Of a stretch of 64,000 nt of DNA, positions 8,601 through 15,855 are shown one piece after another. The notes beneath the pieces were generated by a model, which searched no databases, was not told the origin of the DNA, and saw nothing but the letters and a program-made list of their open reading frames with translations. The position numbers and the translations under genes are program-made. Origin of the DNA: Streptomyces sp. NRRL S-87 (GTDB lineage: Bacteria > Actinomycetota > Actinomycetes > Streptomycetales > Streptomycetaceae); contig NZ_JOGB01000030.1 in NCBI RefSeq assembly GCF_000719335.1, positions 1 through 64,000 on the forward strand, given 5' to 3'. Positions within the stretch are counted from its first letter, which is position 1. The number at the start of each line of letters is the position of its first letter.

Positions 8601-9826
8601 GCCTGGCTGGGGTTGACCGGCGAGCCGCCCGCGCCGTGCGCCCAGCGGGAGGTGACGGCCGCCTGGCCGCGGGTGCTCAGCAGCGCGCCCTTGGCGAGGC
8701 CGCCGGGGTTGTGCACGTGCGCGGGCAGGGTGCCGGCGGTGCGCGCGGCGCCGGTGACGTACACCTCGCCGGAGGCGGAGCCGGCCACGTCGAGTCCGGT
8801 GAACTCGCCGGTGGCCACCACGCGGGCGGTGCGGGTCGCGTCGGCCGCGGCACTGCCGGCGGCCTTGCCGGTACGGGTGCCGGCGGTGCGGACCGCGGTG
8901 GCGTCCACGTGCTTGACCTGGCCGACCGGCTTGGCGCCCTTGGGCTGCCGGGCGGGCCGGTCCAGGAAGGTGATGCCGCCGGCCGCGTCCTTGGTGATCT
9001 CGAACGGGGTCTGCTCGGCGGTGGCGATCCGGCGGCGGACGCCGTCCTTGCCGATCCGGACCAGGTCCCGGCCGGCGGCGGCGACGACCTCGCCGCCGCC
9101 GTACGGGATCGCGGACGTGACCTGGCCGGGCAGCTGGCGCGGCGCGGCCGCGCGCCCGGCGGAGGCGTCGACCGTGACGAGACGGGTGGCGTTGCGCCGG
9201 GAGGCGTCGTCGGTGAACTGCGACAGCACCGCCTGCTCGCCCTCGCCGCAGCCGGGGGAGAAGAACGACAGCGAGGCGCGGACGGGCAGCTTGGTGACCT
9301 TGCCGGTGGCGAGGTCGACCACGGCGGTGAACGCGCCGCGGGTCATCAGCTCGGGCTTGTTGGTGAACGTCCGCGGGGCGTAGGCCACCACGGCCCGTCG
9401 ACCGGACTCCGTCACACAGGCGTTGCCGATCCAGGCGTCGGTGTCGAAGCCCGGCTCGGACAGCGTGGCGGCGGTCTTCCAGCGGTAGCCGGCCGCGGCG
9501 TCGGCGACCAGGACGTGGAAGCCGGCCGCGTCGCCCGAGGTGGTCCAGGCCCGGTCCGAGGCCTTCCCGACCACGCTCCTGCGCGCGGCGGGCGGGACCG
9601 CGGCCGGGTGCTGTTCGGCGCCGGCGCCTGCGGTGGCCGGGCGGGCGTCCGTGCGCGGGACGGGAGCGGCGCCGGCCGTGCCGGCGGGCAGGGCGAGGGA
9701 CGAGGTCATCGCGGCCGTCGCGAGCAGGACGGCGACCGCCGAATGCCGGCCGGGGCCTCGTCCGGGGCCCTTTGGGCCCGGCCGTGAGAGCGGGCTGACG
9801 GATCTTCTCAAGGTGGTCTCTTCCAT
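5651..9826 (-). CDS. Large secreted SGNH/GDSL hydrolase with transglycosylase-like and beta-sandwich regions
   Basis: A 1,391-residue exported protein. The N-terminus (MEETTLRRSVSPLSR, then a hydrophobic stretch ending GTAGAAP) is a signal peptide. Residues about 90-450 look like a beta-propeller-type region. About 540-740 holds a goose-lysozyme/SLT-like segment with IPAQILLGITAQESNMW and DCGYGITQITDGM. About 900-1065 is a golvesin-like beta-sandwich (SEDVAWDAVAFQPLPG). The C-terminal SGNH domain has GDSYSSGEG (nucleophile Ser), SIGGNDTLF and SFHPKLEGARLYA (catalytic His). It probably cleaves an ester in a cell-wall or extracellular polymer. The ATG at 9826 gives a standard signal peptide, and longer frames upstream enter G-skewed non-coding DNA. 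The gene is monocistronic. Substrate is unknown. Confidence 0.85.
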   Translation of the reverse strand: MEETTLRRSVSPLSRPGPKGPGRGPGRHSAVAVLLATAAMTSSLALPAGTAGAAPVPRTDARPATAGAGAEQHPAAVPPAARRSVVGKASDRAWTTSGDAAGFHVLVADAAAGYRWKTAATLSEPGFDTDAWIGNACVTESGRRAVVAYAPRTFTNKPELMTRGAFTAVVDLATGKVTKLPVRASLSFFSPGCGEGEQAVLSQFTDDASRRNATRLVTVDASAGRAAAPRQLPGQVTSAIPYGGGEVVAAAGRDLVRIGKDGVRRRIATAEQTPFEITKDAAGGITFLDRPARQPKGAKPVGQVKHVDATAVRTAGTRTGKAAGSAAADATRTARVVATGEFTGLDVAGSASGEVYVTGAARTAGTLPAHVHNPGGLAKGALLSTRGQAAVTSRWAHGAGGSPVNPSQAVTERTVVTGVKVLGTGRAVALQATPGAEPVAPAQVAAGAAMSPALAPRAGAPVRSAAPKGTAGVQAADPNDPVEAERTCSVARGDIRRQAFQPTPRQVEWAVDQAVINALDSKIVRLPNWKGTGMAGYKPQSLFPLRVLSGDPNGYVDKADEWHIPAQILLGITAQESNMWQASRMVVPGTTGNPLIGNYYGIEYAPNGQQGDPWAVNWKKADCGYGITQITDGMRLPDHDQPTISTIQQEAAALDYTANIAAGADKLAEKWNQTRDAGLTLNNAKPKYIENWQFALWAYNAGFYPQADAGKNNGTWGVGWTNNPANPLWKANRTPFLEAANGGDDYSHASHPQDWPYQEKVMGWAARPLSAMFKPGTMGVAYRQAWWATAADRTAGLKPSEAMFCDATNECNPDRIGPDDKNEPGLGACNRADLHCWHHHSVSYKNCDQNQCGQATHRFDTTYPEQPDENSSYPPRCPVISSQGVDTGLPSNALIVDDVPNGWRPAGSDARSCGAVASAGTFKFDFTLWNGTYPGKIDMHQIGGGYGNHFWFSHTRDTADHDGGRLLTTGTWTLGQNIPGSGWARVVVHMPDHGAHTRQAKYVIQGTDSTSPVRVAPQRTRENRWVDLGAFHFTGTPKVSLSTHADGGNGSEDVAWDAVAFQPLPGRPQHMIVSMGDSYSSGEGVSATGGADYYKESNYRDSTNPSTRDACHRSTKAWSRQATLPGTSQSIGTLADTRDPSMDYHLIACSGARTYNVLTKAEGFGKSEYGELPQLDLGYLDQHTDLVTISIGGNDTLFTSVFTSCYADKVDCSRSHVEDVLADGTKTGKDSPPLSSYLPDRIKNLVHPQITKTLMAIHARAPFARIVLMGYPPLLENNGLCVGLGMVQTNFLNGVGNTLLDEMAAAVNDVRAQGVQAWFSNPKEDFKGKAICGDPESVHGFVKDLVESDDPLIDIDLIKAGISAQSFHPKLEGARLYANAFQRTLGEMGSH

Positions 9827-10593
9827 GCGTCCGTGCCGGAGCCGCCCGGGCGCACGAGGGCGCGCGGGAGGACGTCCGGCAGTGGGAGGTGAGGTGAGGT
9901 GAAGTGAGGAGAAACGGCCGCCGCGGGGGTGGCCGGTCGCGGGACGGGCTCGATGACCGGCCCCGACCGGCAGAAATGTAGGGCGTGTTCGGGCTGGTGG
10001 GGGGAGTCGCGAGTGTCTCTGGGACGTCTCCGGGGGGCGGGGGGTGTGGGACGGGGTGTGGGGGACGACGGGAGACGGCGGGGACGTACCGGGGACGGGC
10101 GGTGGGCGCCGGGAGGTCGGGGGCGTGCGCCGCGGCGGGCGGGCGCGGGGGGTCCCGGGGCGTCCCGCGTGTGCCGCGGGGTCCCGGCGGGCGGATGGGA
10201 TCCGGGGTGGGAACCGGTTCCCCGGTCCCGTGCCGCGGCGGGTACCGGCCGGGGAGCGCGGGGTGCGGGGGTACGTCCCGCCCCGGGGGCTCCCGCGGGC
10301 GGCCGTGGGAAGTCCGTGGGCCCCGGGCGGGATTGCGGGACGGCCGGCGCCTGGCGGGCCGGGAACCGCCGGGACCACGGCGGGACGGGCCGGGACGCCG
10401 CCGCCGTCGGGGGCGCAGGGGACGCGCGACTCGGGACGGCCGTCCCGGGGCGGTGGGGCGAAGGGCCGGGTTCGGCCGGGGCCCGGTCGGTCCTCGGAGG
10501 GGCCGGGGAGGGTCCGCGGTCCCCGACCGGGGACGGGTCGCGCGTACGGCCGAGGACGGATGCGGTCCCCGACCGGGGACGGGATGCGGGTAC
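9827..10593. other. Gene-free, strongly G-skewed intergenic stretch
   Basis: About 770 bp with long open frames on the plus strand, but their products are Gly/Arg-rich with no recognisable domain, start-site support or codon bias. The plus strand from about 10,020 to 10,590 is dominated by GGGGAC/GGGG runs and would form G-quadruplex-prone single strands. I see no RNA gene. It contains the upstream region of the SGNH hydrolase gene at its left end. Confidence 0.6.
10517..10583. repeat. Two-copy 46-bp spaced repeat with internal dyad
   Basis: The 21-bp stretch spanning 10517-10537 recurs exactly at 10563-10583. Each copy contains the small dyad GTCCCCGACCGGGGAC. The region lies just beyond the terminator of the lectin gene. 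No function is evident. Confidence 0.6.
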
Positions 10594-10645
10594 GGCAGAG
10601 GCCGGCTGCACCGCTCCGGGAAGGGCGGGGCAGCCGGCCTCTGCC
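10594..10645 (-). terminator. Terminator hairpin of the lectin gene
   Basis: Perfect 16-bp inverted repeat (GGCAGAGGCCGGCTGC at 10594-10609 with its complement at 10630-10645) around a 20-nt loop, about 90 bp downstream of the lectin stop codon. Confidence 0.75.
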
Positions 10646-10733
10646 GGTCAGTTGCGGTGCGGGTCGCTACCAGGTCCTCTTGACAGCCCCTGCCGTGAAT
10701 CGCCTGGGGTTCTCCGTCACACCGCGGGGCGGA

Positions 10734-11249
10734 CTAGTACCAACGCTGGTTCAGGCCCCAGTGGCAGTCCCACTGGGTGGCCGGGGCGCCGTTGTCGATG
10801 CGCCAGCCGCCGATCTCCAGGCACTTGCCGCTGTTCACGTTGTACAGGGCCACCGTGTAGGTGCTCGTGGGGCGCAGCTGCCACAGCTGGTTGGCGCCGC
10901 CGTGGCAGTCCCACTGGTCGATGGTCGCGCCGTTGGCGGTGGACCAGCCCTGGACCTCGAGGCACTTGCCGCTCTTGGCGTTGCGGATGAGCCGGGCGTT
11001 TCCGCGGGTTTCCCCGATCCACTGCTGGTTGGCGCCGCCGTGGCAGTCCCACTGGTCGACGGCCGCGCCGTCGGCGGTGGACCAGCCGCTCACTTCCAGG
11101 CAGAGGTTGCTGTAGTTGTTGTTCAGCGTGCCCCACTGGGACAGTTCCACGGCCGCGGCGGGTGAGGCGGGCACGGCGAGCGAGATGAGCACGGCGCCGA
11201 GGGCGGCACCCAGGGCACGGCGGACGGACTTGATGATGGTCAGGCGCAC
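10734..11249 (-). CDS. Secreted ricin B-type lectin domain protein
   Basis: A 171-residue exported protein that is almost only a signal peptide (MRLTIIKSVRRALGAALGAV to about residue 33, ending AVPASPAAA) plus one beta-trefoil lectin domain. The three trefoil repeats are visible as CLEVSGWS...QWDCHGGANQQW, CLEVQGWS...QWDCHGGANQLW and CLEIGGWR...QWDCHWGLNQRWY, each with a Q-x-W motif. Such domains bind sugars, usually galactose or xylan-type glycans, and normally accompany a catalytic domain, which is absent here. It starts at a GTG. It is monocistronic, with a hairpin terminator downstream. Confidence 0.9.
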   Translation of the reverse strand: MRLTIIKSVRRALGAALGAVLISLAVPASPAAAVELSQWGTLNNNYSNLCLEVSGWSTADGAAVDQWDCHGGANQQWIGETRGNARLIRNAKSGKCLEVQGWSTANGATIDQWDCHGGANQLWQLRPTSTYTVALYNVNSGKCLEIGGWRIDNGAPATQWDCHWGLNQRWY

Positions 11250-11352
11250 GAAGAAATTCCCCCATATGGCCGGTCACGGCCGCTTTCAACGAATTCGAAC
11301 CGACCATACTTGATCTTGAAGTCGTCACCAAGGCGGTGGGGCCGGGACCGGG

Positions 11353-12870
11353 TCAGGGACGGAGGTGGGCCAGGACGGAGGCCAGGGCGTGGCGGATGGC
11401 CTTGCGGGACTCGTCCGTGGGGTCCAGGGTCTCGAAGCCGTGGTGGCCGTTGGGCACGTCGACGACCTCGAGTTCCGCGGCGCAGTCCCGGGCCGAGGCG
11501 AGGAACTCCTCGACGGTCGCGTCGATCTCCGCCGTCTCCCGGCCCGCCCGGGTCAGGACGATCGGGAGGTTCCCGGCGCGGCGCACCGCCTCCGCCGGGC
11601 GGAACCGGCCTTCGGGGAGGCCCCAGTTGCCCATCGGGACCAGCACCGGGTACGTCGCGGCCAGGCAGCGCAGCCAGGCCGGGGGAGCGGACAGCCACTC
11701 CGCCGAGAGCAGGCTGCCGCCGGAGAAGAACCACAGCGCGACGCGGTCCCCGTCCACCCGGGGGTCGGCCCGCAGCTGCTCCACCGCGGACGCGACGTCC
11801 GCGGCGGCGCGCGGGAAGTCCGTGAGGTCGTGCAGCCGGTGGTCGAGCACCGCGCCCACCACCCCGGCCTCGACCGCGAGACGGGCGTACCCGGTCATCA
11901 GCGTCCAGTCGCGCGGGGTGGGCCGGGCGTCGGCGGGCACCGGGCCGCCGTGGACGAACAGCACGGCGGGCAGGGGGCCGTCGGCGTCCGGCAGGTACAG
12001 GTCGAGCCGGTCGTGGCGCTCGCGCGGCACCTCGGGCGCCTCGAGCGCGAACGGCTTCAGGTGCGCCGGGAGTTCCGCGTCGGGACGGGTCAGCCGGTGG
12101 CCCTCGCCGGCGGCCGCGGCCAGCAGCGCGCCGGCCAGCCCGTCGGGGTGGGAGAGCATCGGCCAGTGGCCGGTGGCGAGCTCGAAGAAGGAGACGCGCG
12201 GATCGACGAGGGCCTGCAGGGCGGGGTGGCCCATGTTCACGAAGTTCTGGACCAGTTCGATGCCCGCCCCGTTGCCGGTGCACAGCACGGCCGACGTGGG
12301 CACCGCGGCCACCGCCCCCGTGAGGCGGAGCGGCTGGAGGAGGGTCCCCAGCGGCTGGGGCACGGCGCGCAGGGTCAGCCGCTCCAGCTCTTCCGCCGGG
12401 ACCCCGGCGGTGCTGCCCCAGCGCTGCCACTCGGTGGCGTGGGCCGGGGCGGGGAGCAGGCCGGCGGCGGCCTCGCCGCCCTGCTCGGCCAGCAGCGCCA
12501 GTTCCTCGCGCAGCGCCTGGTCGGGCACGGCGGCCAGAGCCGGCAGGCCGTCCTGCGGCATGCCCGCGTCGGCGTACACGATCCGCGTGACGCGCTCCGC
12601 GCGCCGGTCGGCGGCGCCCAGCACCGGGTGGATCCCGTAGTCGTGGCCGACGAGCACCAGGTCCTGTCCGGCCTCGACCGCGTCGATCGCCCGGACGACG
12701 TCGGCGATGTGCGTCTCCAGGTCCGTGCCGGGGGCGGCGGCAGCCTCCCCGTCGAGCCCGGTGAGGGTCACCGCGTGCGCCTCGGCACCCGCCGCGGCCA
12801 GTCGCGCCACCGTCGCGTCCCACACGTACCCGCCGGTGAACACACCCGCCACCAGAATGAATGCGGTCAT
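11353..12870 (-). CDS. Fused double alpha/beta hydrolase
   Basis: A 505-residue protein made of two alpha/beta hydrolase domains. The first (1 to about 245, FILVAGVFTGGYVWDATVARL) has the nucleophile elbow VGHDYG, so the usual Ser is Asp77, as in epoxide hydrolases and haloalkane dehalogenases, and a late His in ATGHWPML. The second (about 265-505) has the oxyanion motif VLFVHGGP, elbow WFFSGGS with Ser, and PNGHHGFE for the His, resembling dienelactone-hydrolase-type carboxylesterases. The ATG at 12870 has GGGGAGAAGG upstream. The gene is driven by a MerR-type 19-bp-spacer promoter and divergent from the MerR gene, so its product probably clears or modifies a small toxic molecule sensed by that regulator. 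Substrate is unknown. Confidence 0.8.
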   Translation of the reverse strand: MTAFILVAGVFTGGYVWDATVARLAAAGAEAHAVTLTGLDGEAAAAPGTDLETHIADVVRAIDAVEAGQDLVLVGHDYGIHPVLGAADRRAERVTRIVYADAGMPQDGLPALAAVPDQALREELALLAEQGGEAAAGLLPAPAHATEWQRWGSTAGVPAEELERLTLRAVPQPLGTLLQPLRLTGAVAAVPTSAVLCTGNGAGIELVQNFVNMGHPALQALVDPRVSFFELATGHWPMLSHPDGLAGALLAAAAGEGHRLTRPDAELPAHLKPFALEAPEVPRERHDRLDLYLPDADGPLPAVLFVHGGPVPADARPTPRDWTLMTGYARLAVEAGVVGAVLDHRLHDLTDFPRAAADVASAVEQLRADPRVDGDRVALWFFSGGSLLSAEWLSAPPAWLRCLAATYPVLVPMGNWGLPEGRFRPAEAVRRAGNLPIVLTRAGRETAEIDATVEEFLASARDCAAELEVVDVPNGHHGFETLDPTDESRKAIRHALASVLAHLRP

Positions 12871-12977
12871 GGCCTTCTCCCCTTCGTCGTGCCCCGGAAG
12901 CCGCCCGGCGGCGGCTCCGTACGGTCTGCGCGCGGACGGCACCCCCGTTTTCATGATCGCCGTCCGCGCTCGCGAGT

Positions 12978-13008
12978 AGGGTAGGAACTCCCGTTGGGGG
13001 AGGTTCAA
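12978..13008 (-). promoter_or_regulatory. MerR-type promoter of the double hydrolase gene
   Basis: On the minus strand, TTGAAC (13003-13008) and TACCCT (12978-12983) are separated by exactly 19 bp, the over-long spacer typical of MerR-activated promoters. The spacer contains an imperfect dyad (GGGAGGTTC opposite GGAACTCCC), the expected MerR dimer site. It directly abuts the GTG start of the divergent MerR gene. Confidence 0.75.
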
Positions 13009-13953
13009 GTGACGATTCCGCAGGACGGCCCGTGGAGCATCGGCGAACTCGCCGAGCGCGCCGGCACCACCGTCAAGACGGTCCGCTTCTATTCCGACGG
13101 CGGCCTGCTGCCCGAAGCCTCCCGCAGCTCCGGGGGGCACCGCCGGTACGGGCCGGACGCGCTGGACCGGCTGGAGCTGATCCGCTCGCTGCGGGCGCTG
13201 GACCTGCCCGTGCCCGAGGTGCGGCGGATCCTGGAGGACGACGGGACGGGCGGCGCCGTGCTGGCGGACGCCGTCGCCGGGCAGTTGCGCGAACTGGGCG
13301 ACCGGATCCAGGCGTTGCGGTGGCGCGAGGCGGGTCTGCAGCTGGTCCAGGAGTGCGCGCCCGAGGAGCGGGCCGACCGGCTGCGGCTGATCGGTGCGGT
13401 GGCGGCGCCGCCGAACACGGACACGCTGGTGCGGTTCTGGCGGGCCTGGCTGCCGCCGCGGATGGCGGCCCCGGACCGGGCGGCGTTCCTCGAGGTCGCC
13501 GTGCCGGCCCCGCCGGTAGATCCGGAGCCCGGGCAGGTACTGGCCTTCGCCCGGCTCAACGCCTTCGTGACGCAGCCGTGCATCGCGGACCACCCCTGCC
13601 AGCCGGCCGCGCACCACTCTCCCGAGTTCCGGCCGGACGTGCTGTACGCGGGCCTGGCCGAGGCGTACGACCTGGCCGCACCGCACCTGCGACGGGGGCG
13701 GGAACCGCGGTCGGGGGAGGCCCTGGACTGCTTCGTGGGGGCGTACGCCGACGCGTTCCGGACCCGCGACACGGCCGGCTTCCGGCACGTGCTGGGGGAC
13801 CAGCTCGCGGGGGACCCGCGCATCGACCGCTACTGGGAGCTGGTGGCGGAGGTGCGGGGGTCGCGGGACGGCCGGCCGGTGCCCACCCCGGGCGCCGCAC
13901 ACGACTGGCTGCTCGCCGCCCTGACCGCGGACCCGGCCCTGCGGGCGGCGTGA
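13009..13953 (+). CDS. MerR-family transcriptional regulator
   Basis: A 314-residue regulator. The N-terminal winged helix is canonical: WSIGELAERAGTTVKTVRFYSDGGLLPEA, HRRYGPDALDRLELIRSLRALDLPVPEVRRIL. The remaining roughly 230 residues are an effector domain rich in Trp, Asp and Arg that I cannot place in a named ligand family. The GTG at 13009 has GGGGGAGG about five bases upstream and is preferred to the TTG at 12994, which lies inside the operator. MerR proteins twist a 19-bp-spacer promoter to activate it. Here the target is the divergent double hydrolase gene, and self-repression is likely because the operator covers its own start. Confidence 0.9.
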   Translation: MTIPQDGPWSIGELAERAGTTVKTVRFYSDGGLLPEASRSSGGHRRYGPDALDRLELIRSLRALDLPVPEVRRILEDDGTGGAVLADAVAGQLRELGDRIQALRWREAGLQLVQECAPEERADRLRLIGAVAAPPNTDTLVRFWRAWLPPRMAAPDRAAFLEVAVPAPPVDPEPGQVLAFARLNAFVTQPCIADHPCQPAAHHSPEFRPDVLYAGLAEAYDLAAPHLRRGREPRSGEALDCFVGAYADAFRTRDTAGFRHVLGDQLAGDPRIDRYWELVAEVRGSRDGRPVPTPGAAHDWLLAALTADPALRAA

Positions 13954-14067
13954 GGCCGGGCGCCGGATCGGGGGGGCGCGGCGGCTCAACCACCGTGCCC
14001 GTCCGGGCGTCTGCTCCTGTGAGACCCGGTGACGGCCGGGTGACGACCGGGGGAAGGGGCACTGACG

Positions 14068-14211
14068 ATGGAAGAGGCCGTGTTCGCGGTGGGCAAGGTG
14101 GTGGTCCGGGTGGTCGAAGGACTGCTGTACGCCGCCGGCGACGTGCTGCTGGGACTGCGGCCGGACGCCCCGGCCGAGCGGGCCGGGGAGCGCCGCGACG
14201 AGAGTCGGTGA
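14068..14211 (+). CDS. Small hypothetical protein, 47 aa
   Basis: ATG at 14068 preceded by GGGGAAGGGG at a usable distance. The product MEEAVFAVGKVVVRVVEGLL... has one amphipathic or weakly hydrophobic helix of about 25 residues followed by a charged Arg/Glu tail. Codon use is GC3-rich like true genes here. It ends just before a strong bidirectional terminator. No family is recognised. It could be a small membrane-associated peptide. Confidence 0.5.
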   Translation: MEEAVFAVGKVVVRVVEGLLYAAGDVLLGLRPDAPAERAGERRDESR

Positions 14212-14217
14212 CGCCCC

Positions 14218-14254
14218 CGCGTGCGGCGGGACCGCAGGGGTCCCGCCGCACGCG
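14218..14254. terminator. Bidirectional terminator hairpin
   Basis: Perfect 16-bp inverted repeat (CGCGTGCGGCGGGACC at 14218-14233, complement at 14239-14254) with a 5-nt loop, between the convergent small gene and the aminopeptidase P gene. Confidence 0.85.
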
Positions 14255-14260
14255 GCGCGA

Positions 14261-15637
14261 TCAGTGCGTGCCGTGGAGCAGGGTGCCCATCCACTCCTCG
14301 ATGCCGGCCACGGTGCGCGGCAGCGCGCCCGACATCAGCCGGGCGCCGTCCTCGGTGATGACCAGGTCGTCCTCGATGCGGACGCCGATGCCGCGCAGTT
14401 CGGCGGGGAGCGTCTCGTCGTCGGGCTGGAGGTAGAGGCCGGGCTCGACCGTGAGGACCTGGCCCTCCTCCAGCACGCCGTCCAGGTACGTCTCGGCACG
14501 GGCCTTCGCGCAGTCGTGCACGTCGAGGCCGAGCATGTGGCCGCTGCTGCACAGGGTGTAGCGGCGGTGCAGGTCGCCCTCGGCGTCCTTGAGCACGCCC
14601 CAGTCGGCAAGGCCCTCTGCGATCACGCGCATGCCGGCCCGGTGGAAGTCGCGGAAGCTGGCTCCCGGCCGCAGCGCGGCGATGCCGGCCTCCTGCGCGG
14701 CGAGCACCAGCTCGTACACCTGCTTCTGGACGGGGGAGAAGCGGCCCGACAGCGGCAGGGTGCGGGTGATGTCGGCGGTGTAGAGGCTGTCGGTCTCCAC
14801 TCCCGCGTCGAGCAGCAGCAGTTCGTCCCGGTCCAGCCGGCCGTCGTTGCGGATCCAGTGCAGGACGCATGCGTGCGCGCCGGAGGCGGCGATGGTCTCG
14901 TACCCGAGGCCGTTGCCCTCGGCGCGGGCCCGCAGCCCGAACACGCCCTCGATCCAGCGCTCGCCGCGCGGGTGCGCGAGGGCCCGGGGGAGCGCCCGTA
15001 CGACGTCCTCGAAGCCGGCGGCGGTGTGGTCGACGGCGAGCTGGAGCTGGCCGACCTCCCAGGCGTCTTTGACGAGTCGGAGCTCCGACAGCGCGGCGGC
15101 GAGCTCGGGGTCGGCGGTGGCGTCGCGCCCCGTGGGAGTGCCGAGGGTGTCGAGGTGGGCGCAGCGCAGGCCGGTGAGTCGCTCGGCCTCGGCGAGGTCG
15201 GGGCGGCGGCCCACCCAGAACTCGCCGTAGCGGCGGTCGCGGTAGAACTCCTCGGTGCCGTCGGCGCGGGCCGAGCGCGGCCGCAGGTAGAGGACCGCCT
15301 CGTGGCCTTGCGGGCCGGCGGGCTCCAGGACCAGGACGTGGCCGACCTGGTCCTCGCCGGTCAGGCCGGTGAGCCAGGCGTACGCGCTGTGTGGGCGGAA
15401 GCGGTGGTCGCAGTCGTTGGAGCGGACCCGTAGTTCGCCGGCCGGGACGATCAGCCGCTCGCCGGGGAAGCGGGCGGAGAGCCGGGCGCGCCGGGCCGGG
15501 GTGACGGCGTACGCGTCGACCCGGGCGTCGGCGGGCAGCGGAGAGGGCGCCCAGCTGCCGGCCATGAACCGGCTCAACTCCGGTGATGCGGGCAGGTCGT
15601 GGCTGCCGATGTGCAGGCGGGAGGGGGTCTCGGGCAC
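14261..15637 (-). CDS. Xaa-Pro aminopeptidase (aminopeptidase P, M24B)
   Basis: A 458-residue metallopeptidase that removes an N-terminal residue preceding proline. The N-terminal creatinase-like domain (RLSARFPGERLIVPAGELRVRSND) is followed by the pita-bread catalytic domain. Its metal ligands are all visible: two Asp in LLLLDAGVETDSLYTADITRT, His in SSGHMLGLDVHD, Glu in LTVEPGLYL and Glu in GVRIEDDLVIT. The GTG at 15637 has GAGGGAG six bases upstream. A GTG at 15697 is in frame but lacks proper spacing. No signal peptide, so cytoplasmic. It is divergent from the collagenase and shares the regulon operator at 15700-15731, which suggests it trims imported proline- and hydroxyproline-rich peptides. 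Confidence 0.92.
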   Translation of the reverse strand: MPETPSRLHIGSHDLPASPELSRFMAGSWAPSPLPADARVDAYAVTPARRARLSARFPGERLIVPAGELRVRSNDCDHRFRPHSAYAWLTGLTGEDQVGHVLVLEPAGPQGHEAVLYLRPRSARADGTEEFYRDRRYGEFWVGRRPDLAEAERLTGLRCAHLDTLGTPTGRDATADPELAAALSELRLVKDAWEVGQLQLAVDHTAAGFEDVVRALPRALAHPRGERWIEGVFGLRARAEGNGLGYETIAASGAHACVLHWIRNDGRLDRDELLLLDAGVETDSLYTADITRTLPLSGRFSPVQKQVYELVLAAQEAGIAALRPGASFRDFHRAGMRVIAEGLADWGVLKDAEGDLHRRYTLCSSGHMLGLDVHDCAKARAETYLDGVLEEGQVLTVEPGLYLQPDDETLPAELRGIGVRIEDDLVITEDGARLMSGALPRTVAGIEEWMGTLLHGTH

Positions 15638-15699
15638 GGGTGCTCCCTCGGGGGCGGCGGGCGGAATGTGTAGTTCCGAAAAACGGGAGATGCACACCT

Positions 15700-15731
15700 C
15701 TTGTCAGTGCAATTTCACATTACTATGTTAC
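15700..15731 (+). promoter_or_regulatory. Collagenase promoter with predicted GntR operator (regulon site A)
   Basis: TTGTCA (15701-15706), a 17-bp spacer, and TATGTT (15724-15729) form a good sigma-70-type promoter facing the collagenase gene. The spacer carries CAGTGCAATTTCACAT, the regulon motif. Over 32 bp this site matches the ABC-importer promoter at 26495-26526 except for one base. The aminopeptidase P gene diverges from it. Confidence 0.75.
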
Positions 15732-15855
15732 AGCTCACATGGCACCGGGCATGCACCCGTCAACTGCCGTGCTTTTCAAGGCATTTCACGCACGCCCTGG
15801 CATTCCCATGCCCGTCCAAGCACACCCCCCACCTCTCCCCACCCAGGAGTCCTTG

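Noticed and set aside
9827-10378. Longer N-terminus for the SGNH hydrolase, giving 1,575 residues
   Set aside because: The extension is Pro/Arg-rich, has no domain, and would bury the signal peptide that begins at 9826.
9929-10990. Plus-strand open frames in the gene-free region and opposite the lectin gene
   Set aside because: They run through a terminator hairpin and antisense to the lectin, show no ribosome-binding site and encode Gly/Arg repeats.
11353-13989. An 878-residue version of the double hydrolase
   Set aside because: The extra N-terminal part is antisense to the MerR gene and crosses the MerR promoter. The ATG at 12870 has a good ribosome-binding site.
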